Positions 1 to 7,439 of a DNA stretch of 16,575 bases are shown piece by piece. The notes beneath the pieces are model-generated. The model was not told the origin of the DNA. It made no database searches and saw only the letters and a program-made list of their open reading frames with translations. How positions within the stretch are numbered: the stretch's first letter is position 1; every line of letters begins with the position of its first letter. The position numbers and the translations under genes are program-made. The stretch spans positions 1 through 16,575 of the forward strand of contig LFTP01000225.1 of assembly GCA_001513395.1 (NCBI GenBank). The letters are read 5' to 3'. Source of the DNA: Clostridia bacterium DTU080. Its GTDB lineage: Bacteria > Bacillota > Limnochordia > DTU080.

Positions 1-201
1 GGGTCAGACGACGACCCGCCGCACGCTTAGTTGGTCAATCTACGGATGACTGAAGTGGATCTGCGATAGATGGGCGCTGTACGTGAAGAACCTGAGAAGG
101 TCGAACGTGTTCAATAAGGATTTGAGCTTTTGAACGACCACAGGTAGCCAATATGCGTGGAGCTCTCTTCCATGAAACGACAGCTCGCCAGAAAGTGCAA
201 A
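1..201. other. Left-edge stretch without a supported gene
   Basis: All reading frames at the left edge close quickly: on the plus strand, stops fall at about 28-30, 45-47 and 51-53. A plus-strand gene could end in one of these, with the terminator at 202-247 closing its transcript. That is only inference, because too few codons are visible to recognise a protein. The minus-strand open frames here run through the terminator hairpin and do not read like protein. Confidence 0.4.
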
Positions 202-247
202 AGCCCCCGTGTTGCACTCAAAAGTGTGCAAGGCGGGGGCTCTTTTT
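199..247. terminator. Strong bidirectional intrinsic terminator
   Basis: AGCCCCCG at 202-209 pairs with CGGGGGCT at 234-241. An inner stem of TTGCAC with GTGCAA closes most of the loop. On the plus strand the stem is followed by TCTTTTT (241-247). On the minus strand it is followed by TTTT (complement of 199-202). It could therefore end transcription from both sides: the minus-strand unit that finishes with the M48 protease at 423, and any plus-strand gene entering from the left edge. Confidence 0.85.
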
Positions 248-315
248 ACCGCGGAAGTTGACATCTATCTTCCACAGCAACTGACCGCCAGTCAGATCTT
301 CGAAGCTCCGTTGGG

Positions 316-468
316 ATGGAGCCCTATGCCAAGGCGGATCAGATCGCTGAGCAGATGTCCACTACTCTATCGTCCACACCTGAAAGGCCGCAGATCACGG
401 CACTTGCCAAAACACTTTCGCTTCACGGCTTCATGCGCCAACGTAAATACGTGTTCACTATCTCATAG
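316..468 (+). CDS. Short candidate ORF of 50 aa, uncertain
   Basis: An ATG at 316 opens a 50-codon frame ending with TAG at 466-468. It begins MEPYAKADQIAEQM and contains a basic stretch, HGFMRQRKY, near its end. The composition is more protein-like than that of neighbouring random frames. There is no good SD site upstream (only GTTGGG), and the last 46 bases overlap the 3' end of the M48 protease gene in antisense. It could be a small protein, a decayed remnant or chance. I do not recognise a family. Confidence 0.15.
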   Translation: MEPYAKADQIAEQMSTTLSSTPERPQITALAKTLSLHGFMRQRKYVFTIS

Positions 469-1820
469 AAGGCCAACTCCTGTTTTGTCTGTCTGACACT
501 TCGTATTCGCGACTCCGTCGGCGGGTGAGTGCGGCTGAAACCGCGAGTGTTGTCGCCCAGAGCCCTTTCCAGTGAGCTGAGCTTGTTCAGCAAAGATAAC
601 ATGCCTTCCATCGGATAGCCCGCCTTCATGAGATAAACCATACCGGTCGAATCCGCGTCATACTCTTGAGAGTAACTGTAACCGACATCAAGGATTTGGC
701 CCAACAGATCCAACATGTTCGCGGCCGATTGCATCTTTCCAGTCACTGCTCCGACGACGATCGCGGTGACGGTCAAACCGATTTGCCGTTCGTAGTTGCG
801 CACGGCATGCAAGTGGCAGATATGCACCATTTCGTGAGCCAGCACTGCGGCCAACTCGGTGTCGGCATCGAGCATCTCCAGCAGAGGCCTGGTTATGTAG
901 ACATATCCACCGGGCAATGCAAAAGCGTTATACTCCCGTGCCTCCAGTACGCCGAACGTGAAGTCTACATTGGAACGCTCGGTCACGGGCACCAGAGATC
1001 GGGCCACTCGCTTTAGACGTTCGACGTCCGGTCCTGAGTACACAACCCGATAACGCCCCTCAACGAAGGGCAAGACCTGCCGAGCCAGATGAGCCTCAGT
1101 ACCCTTGACAGGGGCTTCGGCAGTACCGGCAGGCCCTCGGTCGGCATAGGTCCCCAGAGGAGATTGCAGTCTCCAAACATCTCCGTCCCTGGAAAACGGC
1201 AAGACCACGGTTGTTCGATCCTGTACGTTAAACACTTGTAAGTACCTATCCAGATGCTTGGAGACCCAGACAATATTCCTAACGCCGAGGGAGCGTCCCA
1301 CACACACCAAAGCCTCGGCACCAAGATACGGGATGGCGGCTTCGAGGTTCCCTAGACCAGTTGTGCGCTGAATCTCTCGTTGCATGCTCCTCGCGTAGGC
1401 ATAGGAAAAACCTCTGTCGCTTTTCAAATCAGTTTCAGCGTCGAAAACGAGAAGAAAATCGATGGTAGGAGTCTTTTCCATCCACTCGGTCGGTCTGTAG
1501 ATCAAGCTGATGGTTTGAGCACCGTCACCAAGTGCCAAGGGGATCCTCGTCGGTGCACGACCGACCTCCAGAACATAAGCCGCCTCACTGTCGGCGAAAA
1601 CGCCGTCCATGTGAAATCTGCCCTGGCTGTCGGTTATCGCCGCGGAGGACCCTATCAGCACCGCTACGCCCGGTACAGGCTTGCCGTCAGGATCGACCAC
1701 CGTTCCCATCAGCGAGACCAGATTCTCCTCCGGCGAACAACCGGTCAAAGCCAATACACAGGCCAGGACCGACAGCAACACACAAAGCCGTTGGAAGAGG
1801 CCTCTTCTCACCATGTACAC
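423..1820 (-). CDS. M48-family zinc metalloprotease lipoprotein with N-terminal carboxypeptidase-regulatory-like domain
   Basis: Predicted membrane-anchored peptidase that cleaves misfolded or envelope proteins. Residues 4-28 form a lipoprotein signal peptide: Arg-rich start, hydrophobic core, and lipobox LTGC with Cys28 as lipidation site. Residues about 35-105 resemble a carboxypeptidase-regulatory-like (transthyretin-type) beta domain (G-x-V-x-D-x-D-G-K-P-V-P-G-V). A middle region of about 120-260 is unrecognised. The catalytic M48 domain spans about 265-450. It has HEMVH at 329-333 (zinc ligands His329 and His333, catalytic Glu330), the third ligand probably Glu386 in SQEYDAD, the conserved NAFALPGG at 298-305 and RTHPPTESR at 430-438. 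The layout resembles BepA/YfgC-like proteases, but there is no TPR region and the regulatory-like domain is unusual. GTG 1820 lies 5 bases after AGGAAGG; ATG 1814 is an alternative. It is the last gene of the minus-strand set, 39 bases after the MFS gene. Confidence 0.88.
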   Translation of the reverse strand: MYMVRRGLFQRLCVLLSVLACVLALTGCSPEENLVSLMGTVVDPDGKPVPGVAVLIGSSAAITDSQGRFHMDGVFADSEAAYVLEVGRAPTRIPLALGDGAQTISLIYRPTEWMEKTPTIDFLLVFDAETDLKSDRGFSYAYARSMQREIQRTTGLGNLEAAIPYLGAEALVCVGRSLGVRNIVWVSKHLDRYLQVFNVQDRTTVVLPFSRDGDVWRLQSPLGTYADRGPAGTAEAPVKGTEAHLARQVLPFVEGRYRVVYSGPDVERLKRVARSLVPVTERSNVDFTFGVLEAREYNAFALPGGYVYITRPLLEMLDADTELAAVLAHEMVHICHLHAVRNYERQIGLTVTAIVVGAVTGKMQSAANMLDLLGQILDVGYSYSQEYDADSTGMVYLMKAGYPMEGMLSLLNKLSSLERALGDNTRGFSRTHPPTESRIRSVRQTKQELAFYEIVNTYLRWRMKP

Positions 1821-1859
1821 CGAACCCTTCCTGGTTGACTGCTTGCGATCAGAAAACTC

Positions 1860-3143
1860 TCACTTAGAGTTCCTTACCATGGTGAGCTCATTTTTTCCTC
1901 TTTCTATCGCAGCAACCAAAAAATGCCTGTCGGACGCAACTCTGCGATAAGCCACCACCGTCCAGACCACAATCAGACAGACCCCGATCCAGTACAACAC
2001 AGGAAGACCTAAGGTGACACCGATTGAGTATCCGACGATCGGACCAAGAGCCGCCCCAATGTCTACCCAGTTGGAATAACCGGCTAGGGCTCGTCCGCTG
2101 TCGCCCTTATCTGAGGCCTCATCTCCGGCCAGGGTATCAAGCAGCACCTCCATGCCGACATCGGCGGCAAGGCTCAACATGATCGCTATGATCGTCGGAA
2201 CCAGCGCAAATCCAAAGCCTACAGTGGTCAGAGCGGCCACATGCACGCCAATCAAGACAACAAGAGACAGACGACGGCCCCACCGATCCATCGCCGCTCC
2301 ATAGAGAGGCGACAAGACGATGTTGCACGCCCAAAGCCAGGCGTTGAGCAATCCGCTCAGCGCGGCCGCGCCGATGAGTATGAGATCCCCACCGAATCTC
2401 TGTTGCAAGTAATACCCCATGGTACCGGCCAGCAACGATGACAAAAGTCGCTGCACAAAACTGCCTATGTTGATCCACAGATTATCGCGACTGCCAAGGA
2501 AGCCAACCAACCACTCTGACCAGCTGATCCCCTGCGCCCGAGAGCTCGAATCCGCAGGAGTCGTCGCTTGCCGGATACCTTTCATGGGATTTGTCCACAA
2601 GAAAAAAGGGACACCCAGTGCGCTCACAGCGGCAGTCATGGCCATCAACAGGCGAAAACCGATCTTTTCAACCAGTAGACCGGCAGCAACTGCGGCAACC
2701 AAGCTACCGACGCGAAATATACTGCGAAACAGACCAAAGGCCGTGGCTCGCCGGTCAGGGGTAACCGCTAAAGCGGAAAGATACCCGGTCAGTCGAAGAA
2801 CACTCCAACAAAAACCCCAAAGCGCCCTGGCAATCAACAAGACCGCAATCGGCAGAGGAAAGGCCCAGGCCAACGACGTTACGGCTGCCAAGACCAGAGC
2901 CCATAAAAAGAGGCGGCTGGGACTGCGGTATGCCATCAGGTGAGCCGCCAAGGGGTTGCTGACCAACCGAATGAGCCGATTCATGGACAGAACCAAACCC
3001 ACGGCTACCGCGCTCAGCCCCACAGTCTCGAATTGCGTGGGCAACACCGCATACAGTGTCGAATCACCCAGGATCGCCAACGCTACGCCCACTGATATCA
3101 AAGCCGTGTGCACAAGGCCCGAACGTTTTTGACTCACCTGCAC
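1860..3143 (-). CDS. MFS transporter
   Basis: A 427-residue integral membrane protein with the hydrophobic pattern of a 12-helix major facilitator. Two six-helix bundles are separated by a polar loop around residues 185-215 (rich in Ser, Thr and Lys). The loop motif between helices 8 and 9, GAAMDRWGRR, matches the family G-x-x-x-D-R-x-G-R-R signature; the first-half copy of this motif is degenerate. It likely exchanges a small solute for protons or another ion across the inner membrane. The direction and substrate cannot be read from sequence. Its place after a TIM-barrel sugar-isomerase-like enzyme and a beta-helix protein suggests a carbohydrate-related solute, while the fold is equally compatible with drug efflux. 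GTG 3143 is preceded by AGGAGG at 11 bases, which is long but usable. Confidence 0.9.
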   Translation of the reverse strand: MQVSQKRSGLVHTALISVGVALAILGDSTLYAVLPTQFETVGLSAVAVGLVLSMNRLIRLVSNPLAAHLMAYRSPSRLFLWALVLAAVTSLAWAFPLPIAVLLIARALWGFCWSVLRLTGYLSALAVTPDRRATAFGLFRSIFRVGSLVAAVAAGLLVEKIGFRLLMAMTAAVSALGVPFFLWTNPMKGIRQATTPADSSSRAQGISWSEWLVGFLGSRDNLWINIGSFVQRLLSSLLAGTMGYYLQQRFGGDLILIGAAALSGLLNAWLWACNIVLSPLYGAAMDRWGRRLSLVVLIGVHVAALTTVGFGFALVPTIIAIMLSLAADVGMEVLLDTLAGDEASDKGDSGRALAGYSNWVDIGAALGPIVGYSIGVTLGLPVLYWIGVCLIVVWTVVAYRRVASDRHFLVAAIERGKNELTMVRNSK

Positions 3144-3174
3144 GACAGGTGCCGCCTCCTATTCCTCCGCCGGT

Positions 3175-3212
3175 GAAATGGCATTTCCGGACAACTTGGC
3201 CATTTCCTTTTT
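3175..3212. terminator. Hairpin between beta-helix and MFS genes, with T-tract only on the plus strand
   Basis: GAAATGGC at 3175-3182 pairs with GCCATTTC at 3199-3206, and TTTTT follows at 3208-3212 on the plus strand. Read on the minus strand, where the genes lie, it follows the beta-helix stop codon by a few bases but has no U-tract. It could stabilise the 3' end of the upstream message, or end antisense transcription. This is weak evidence for a regulatory element. Confidence 0.3.
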
Positions 3213-4416
3213 ATGCCTGCTTGGCCTCATAGAAAACGTCCTGAACGACATGTCCGCTCATCTCGTTGTCCTCCACACGCACGTTGCGGGCCTTGGCGCC
3301 CACATAGACACCATAGCGCTGCGTACGCTCAGCAGGCGAGCGAGTATCGGCAATGACATTACCGACGATGGTGATATCACAAGTCTCACCGCCAACATAA
3401 AAGCCGCTGGCGTCTTCACCGGTGCCGTTATTGATAACCCGATTCTCCTCAAAACGATTGCGGTGTGCGGCCAGCACCACCGGCTCATTTCTGAACAACA
3501 CACCGTGACTCCGGTTCTCGGCTATCAGATTACGTCGGAACACATTGTCGGTATCCTTATGCCCGATGGAAATTCCGGTTGCTCCGCTGCCGACAAACTC
3601 GTTGTCTTCAAACAGACCGTGCTGCACCCGCCAGCAGACAAACATCCCGTCTCCGCCGCTGTTATGAACGACGCAGCGGCGAACTATGGTCCGCTGGCTT
3701 CCCGAACCCGGATGGAACCCATGACCCTTGCATCCTAAAATGGTGCAATCCTCGACCACCACGTCATGACTCTGCTGATAGCTGATCCCGTCTCCGTTGA
3801 ACTCGGTCACTTTCACATTGCTTATCCGGGCGTTGTTTACCCGATAAAAGAACACCCCGGCGCCGCGACATCCGCCCATCGGGGGATTGTTCTCCGCGTT
3901 ACCGTCAATAGCCAGGTTTTCGACGATCACATCGTTTAGGTAGTATCCGCTGATGATCGGAAAAGTGGTCTGTGCCCGCGCCTTCCTGGAGATCACGTAG
4001 TCATTGCCCAAAGGCTTGTTGATGGTGAACGTATGAGAGTCGATCTGAGCCAGTACGGTGGCTACGGTGGTATGAAATCCGTGGCAGCCCTCGTAGCCGA
4101 TCGTCACTCCCTTGCCGGGCGCCAGTCCGATGTCGTCCGAGACCGTGATCTGCTCCTCGCCGTAGTCGCCGTCAGTGGCCAAAAGAGAACTCGCCCCGTC
4201 GGCCTTCTTCAACACCGTTTTCTCGCCGTTTCCGATCACGTGCACCCCGCTGTGCAGGTGCAAGGAGTCCTCCATGAGATACACACCCGGACCGATCTCG
4301 ACGATCCCGCCACCCAGTTTGCCGACATAGTCGACCGCTGCCTGTAATGCTTTGTTCGTGCTACCCACGATGTCAGCGTCCGAGAGACCGACGCGTATCC
4401 TCAGCCTCTTGTTCAC
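3211..4416 (-). CDS. Right-handed parallel beta-helix protein (pectate-lyase-like fold), no signal peptide
   Basis: A 401-residue protein whose C-terminal two thirds (about 165-395) consists of short beta-helix coils. The recurring pattern is V/I-x-D/N-x-x-I-x-G/N-x-G-x-G-I/F, for example VVVEDCTILGCKGHGF, IVRRCVVHNSGGDGMFV and FRRNLIAENRSHGVLF. The N-terminal part has the usual capping motif of this superfamily: an Asn/Lys-rich start, a helix with ALQAAVDYV, then GGGIVEIGPGVY, as in glycosidases and lyases of the pectate_lyase_3 / Beta_helix types. No signal peptide or membrane segment is visible, so it is predicted to be cytoplasmic. Possible roles are polysaccharide or oligosaccharide lyase, epimerase or hydrolase; no catalytic residues can be assigned. 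GTG 4416 lies 9 bases after AGGAG. It stands 100 bases downstream of the TIM-barrel isomerase gene on the same strand. Confidence 0.8.
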   Translation of the reverse strand: MNKRLRIRVGLSDADIVGSTNKALQAAVDYVGKLGGGIVEIGPGVYLMEDSLHLHSGVHVIGNGEKTVLKKADGASSLLATDGDYGEEQITVSDDIGLAPGKGVTIGYEGCHGFHTTVATVLAQIDSHTFTINKPLGNDYVISRKARAQTTFPIISGYYLNDVIVENLAIDGNAENNPPMGGCRGAGVFFYRVNNARISNVKVTEFNGDGISYQQSHDVVVEDCTILGCKGHGFHPGSGSQRTIVRRCVVHNSGGDGMFVCWRVQHGLFEDNEFVGSGATGISIGHKDTDNVFRRNLIAENRSHGVLFRNEPVVLAAHRNRFEENRVINNGTGEDASGFYVGGETCDITIVGNVIADTRSPAERTQRYGVYVGAKARNVRVEDNEMSGHVVQDVFYEAKQA

Positions 4417-4516
4417 AGTCAGGCACTCCTTTCAGATCGTTGTCCCTGGGTATCAGCTTCATCAAGCACTTCGAGAGAACCTGCTTGAGCGGCTGACATC
4501 TGCGATTGCCGGACTC

Positions 4517-5302
4517 TTACCCCTGGCTGCGCTCCCTGTATATCCGCCGGATATGCTCTACGCAGCGATCGATATGCTCACGCCCTCCTTTTTCGGGGAA
4601 CTCAACAATAAACGGCCCACTATACCCCACATCGGCCGTCTGTCTGAACACGCTATCCCAATCAATATTGCCCTCTCCGTAGGAAAGATGATCATCATGT
4701 TCGCCCATGTTGTCGGCCAAATGGGTGTAGATCAGCCGATGTCCTACCCGCTCCAGAAACTGATCGCAGTTTTTGGTCATGTTGGCATGTCCGTAGTCCA
4801 GACAAAAGCCCACCGCCTCAGCAGGGAGACCTTCGAGCACAGTCAAGACATCTTCAGGGATGCCACCCAATTCGTTGAGTCCTTTGTACTCGAAAGGATA
4901 GTGATTCTCCAGGCACAGCACGACATTAGCGGCCAGGAGGGTGTCCACGGCAGACTCAACGATCTTGCGCAATCTGGCCAGGCCTTCGGCACGATCGGGA
5001 TACATGCCCATGTGAAGGATGAGGTGAGTGGCCTCCATCCGACGGCACGCATCGATGATATCCTCGAGAACGGAAACGGCATCCTCCGGGGTCCCAGCGA
5101 GGATATTGGTCCAGGCGTGCAGACTCAGACCCAGATCATAGCGATGCCGCAAGGTCCTGATCTGTGTATACTGCTCAGGGCGCACACTGGTCGTCGACAA
5201 CTCGAGGACCTGAAAGCCGAAATCCTCGGCGCAGCGTTGAAACGCCTGCTGCACGCCCTTCCATTCAAAATGCAGACAACTGATACCGATTGTCGGTTCC
5301 AT
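4517..5302 (-). CDS. Sugar phosphate isomerase/epimerase-like TIM-barrel protein (xylose isomerase-like superfamily)
   Basis: A 261-residue single-domain protein with the conserved metal-site pattern of the AP-endonuclease-2 / xylose-isomerase-like TIM barrel. The probable ligands are Glu132 in the LENH strand, Asp169 in the CLDYGHAN strand with His172, His195 in THLADN, and Glu234 in IVEFPE. LHMG at 96-99 and the GEGNIDW segment at 209-215 are also typical. Family members isomerise or epimerise keto-sugars or inositol derivatives, or act as endonuclease IV; the length and motifs favour the sugar enzymes. The substrate is unknown. ATG 5302 gives a normal family N-terminus (MEPTIGISCL). A longer form from GTG 5332 would add 10 atypical residues; neither start has a strong SD. 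It is the first gene of the minus-strand set and is divergent from the helicase. Confidence 0.85.
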   Translation of the reverse strand: MEPTIGISCLHFEWKGVQQAFQRCAEDFGFQVLELSTTSVRPEQYTQIRTLRHRYDLGLSLHAWTNILAGTPEDAVSVLEDIIDACRRMEATHLILHMGMYPDRAEGLARLRKIVESAVDTLLAANVVLCLENHYPFEYKGLNELGGIPEDVLTVLEGLPAEAVGFCLDYGHANMTKNCDQFLERVGHRLIYTHLADNMGEHDDHLSYGEGNIDWDSVFRQTADVGYSGPFIVEFPEKGGREHIDRCVEHIRRIYRERSQG

Positions 5303-5462
5303 TTCACAACACCATCCGTCGTCTAGATTCACGGCTCACTGTATTTCATATCCGCATGGGTATCTCCTTCCGAGAACGGAAAAAGACTCACCGCCTGCGG
5401 ATGCCGCTGGCTTTTTTGCCTGGCGTCAGTCTGTCTGAGGTGATACCATAGGGAGGCTATTT
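5303..5462. promoter_or_regulatory. Divergent intergenic region with a three-codon mini-ORF
   Basis: This gap must hold promoters for the helicase (plus) and probably for the isomerase set (minus). No consensus -35/-10 pair stands out on either strand. On the plus strand GGGAGG at 5453-5458 is a strong SD for the helicase ATG. On the minus strand the best SD, AAGGAG (complement of 5364-5369), sits 6 bases before an ATG at 5357 that opens only ATG-CGG-ATA-TGA. Further short frames follow before the isomerase start. This could be a leader ORF or a chance arrangement. Confidence 0.4.
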
Positions 5463-7400
5463 ATGTCCAAACAGGGGGCACTGTATTTGGCATCATTCTT
5501 AATTGGTTTAAATTCAGCACAAAAGGAAGCCGTGCTCACTACTGACGGGCCGCTCATGGTCATTGCCGGCGCAGGCTCCGGCAAGACCCGCGTCATCACG
5601 CATCGCTTGGCCCATCTGATACACACCGCAGGGGTGGCGCCTGAGGCCATTCTCGCCGTCACATTCACCAACAAAGCCGCCCGGGAAATGAAAAGCCGGG
5701 TCATGCAGCTGGTGGGCGAAAGCGCTCAATCCGCTTGGGTGTGCACTTTCCACTCAGCCTGTGTGCGCATTCTGCGTGAGTATATCACCCATCTGGGCTA
5801 CAGTGAGTCCTTCGCCATCATCGACGATAATGACCAGCGAGCGCTGTTTCGTGAGATCCTGGCCGGCACCGGACGGGACAGCAGTGACGTCAATCCGTAT
5901 CTGTGGGCCACATCCAGGTTCAAGACACTGCTCATCAGTCCGCAAGAGGCCTTAACCCAGGCGGTCACCCGATCCGAACACGATTACGCCCAAGTATACG
6001 ATATCTACGCTCGCCGTCTGCAGCAGATCAATGCCGTCGACTTTGATGATCTGCTCTATCTGACGGTCCGCCTCTTTCGGGAGCATCCGGCGGTGCTTGA
6101 GGAGTACCGTCAACGATTCAGCCACATCATGGTGGACGAATACCAGGATACCAACCACGCTCAATACATACTCATTCGCCTGCTTGCCGACAGGCACCGC
6201 AATCTGTGCGTGGTAGGTGACGACGGGCAGTCCATCTACGGCTTCCGCTTGGCGGATATCACGAACATCCTGAACTTCCAGCGAGACTATCCCGAGGCCA
6301 AAGTGATCAAACTGGAGCAGAACTACCGCTCCACACAGACCATCCTCAAGGCCGCCAACGCGGTGATCAGCGAAAACCGCCATCAGCTGGAAAAAAGGCT
6401 TTGGACCCACAATCCCAAGGGCGATCCCATCAGTCTGTGTTTTACACCCACCGACAAGGACGAAGCGCGGTTCGTGGCGCAAGAAGTCCAATTCCTGGCC
6501 AGTCGATACCGCTTTAACGATATGGCCGTGCTGTATCGGTCAAAGGCTCAATCGCGCCTATTGGAAGAGCAATTCGTCCGTCTGCGTATTCCCTACCGCG
6601 TTGTGGGAGGCTTTCGCTTCTATGATCGCGCGGAAGTGCGCGACACACTGGCGTATTTGCGGCTTTTGATCAACCAAGAGGACAACGTGAGCTTGCTGCG
6701 AGTGATCAATACCCCCAGAAGGGGTATAGGCGATAAGGCCCTGGCAAAACTGACGACATACGCAACGGAACAAGACATCTCATTATTCCGGGCCGTCTCG
6801 CAGGCGACAGAAGCCGGAGTCAAAGGTAAGACCGGAAAGGCCGCTGAGCAATTCGCGGCCACGATTGACGAACTGAGTGAAAAGGTGTCCGAGTTCGGAG
6901 TCGGCGAGTTGATGATCGCCATCTTTGAGCGGACGGGGTATCGAGCTATGTACAAGGAGTCGAACAAAGGTGACCTTGACCGCCTGGAGACCCTAGATGA
7001 ATTCCTCAGCATGGCCAAGGAGTACGATTCACGCCACGGTCCTGGCAGACTCCAGGATTTTCTTGACTACATAGCCCTGTTGACTGATATCGACACCCTC
7101 CGTGACGAGGCCGACCAGGTAACCTTGATGACCGTACATGCGGCCAAGGGTTTGGAGTATCCGGTGGTTTTTATCACCGGGATGGAAGAAGGGATCTTCC
7201 CCCACTATCGGGCCCTCGATGACGGGGCCCTGGAGGAAGAAAGACGCCTCTTTTACGTCGGACTGACGCGGGCCAAAGAGAAGCTGTATCTCACGGCAGC
7301 TCAGGAGCGCTTACGCATGGGCGCTCCGGTCGCCTGCGAACCCTCCTGCTTCCTTGATGAAATCCCGAAGGATTGCTTGGAAAAGCTTGCCTACTACTGA
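5463..7400 (+). CDS. UvrD/Rep/PcrA-type superfamily 1A DNA helicase, lacking the C-terminal extension
   Basis: ATP-driven 3'-5' DNA helicase/translocase, acting in repair and replication-fork maintenance in the family. Motifs in order: Q-motif-like LNSAQKEAV at 16-24; Walker A GAGSGKT at 36-42; motif Ia TFTNKAAREM at 67-76; motif II DEYQDTN at 225-231; motif III GDDGQSIYGFR at 252-262; motif IV region KLEQNYRST near 283; motif V TVHAAKGLEYPVV; and motif VI RRLFYVGLTRAKEKLYL near the end. Total length is 645 residues against roughly 720-740 in PcrA/UvrD. The protein stops just after PSCFLDEIP, so the C-terminal region that carries the Tudor-like RNA-polymerase-binding domain in PcrA is absent, as in Rep. 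In motif III the usual Asp before Gln is Gly255, and the usual RGAD is RLAD. The start is supported by GGGAGG five bases after which ATG appears. It converges with the CRISPR operon. Confidence 0.92.
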   Translation: MSKQGALYLASFLIGLNSAQKEAVLTTDGPLMVIAGAGSGKTRVITHRLAHLIHTAGVAPEAILAVTFTNKAAREMKSRVMQLVGESAQSAWVCTFHSACVRILREYITHLGYSESFAIIDDNDQRALFREILAGTGRDSSDVNPYLWATSRFKTLLISPQEALTQAVTRSEHDYAQVYDIYARRLQQINAVDFDDLLYLTVRLFREHPAVLEEYRQRFSHIMVDEYQDTNHAQYILIRLLADRHRNLCVVGDDGQSIYGFRLADITNILNFQRDYPEAKVIKLEQNYRSTQTILKAANAVISENRHQLEKRLWTHNPKGDPISLCFTPTDKDEARFVAQEVQFLASRYRFNDMAVLYRSKAQSRLLEEQFVRLRIPYRVVGGFRFYDRAEVRDTLAYLRLLINQEDNVSLLRVINTPRRGIGDKALAKLTTYATEQDISLFRAVSQATEAGVKGKTGKAAEQFAATIDELSEKVSEFGVGELMIAIFERTGYRAMYKESNKGDLDRLETLDEFLSMAKEYDSRHGPGRLQDFLDYIALLTDIDTLRDEADQVTLMTVHAAKGLEYPVVFITGMEEGIFPHYRALDDGALEEERRLFYVGLTRAKEKLYLTAAQERLRMGAPVACEPSCFLDEIPKDCLEKLAYY

Positions 7401-7410
7401 AAAGGCTCGT

Positions 7411-7439
7411 GGTGTGATGGGACGCATTCCCATCACACC
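7411..7439. terminator. Perfect 12-bp inverted repeat between convergent genes
   Basis: GGTGTGATGGGA at 7411-7422 pairs perfectly with TCCCATCACACC at 7428-7439 around a five-base loop. The stop codon of the last CRISPR-operon gene (TGA, complement of 7433-7435) lies inside the right arm, and the helicase stop is 10 bases to the left. Neither strand has an immediate T-tract (the minus strand has CCTTTT about 7 bases later). It probably acts as a shared transcript-end hairpin or mRNA 3' stabiliser rather than a textbook intrinsic terminator. Confidence 0.6.

Noticed and set aside
209..496. Plus-strand open frame of 95 codons
   Set aside because: It begins inside the terminator hairpin, is Arg/Pro/Ser-rich and resembles no protein.
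3178..3738. Plus-strand open frame of 186 codons
   Set aside because: It is a mirror of the beta-helix gene, which has well-formed repeat coils on the minus strand.
4352..5326. Plus-strand open frame of 324 codons
   Set aside because: It is exactly antisense to the TIM-barrel isomerase, whose metal-site motifs are clear. The plus-strand translation shows no motif and no SD.
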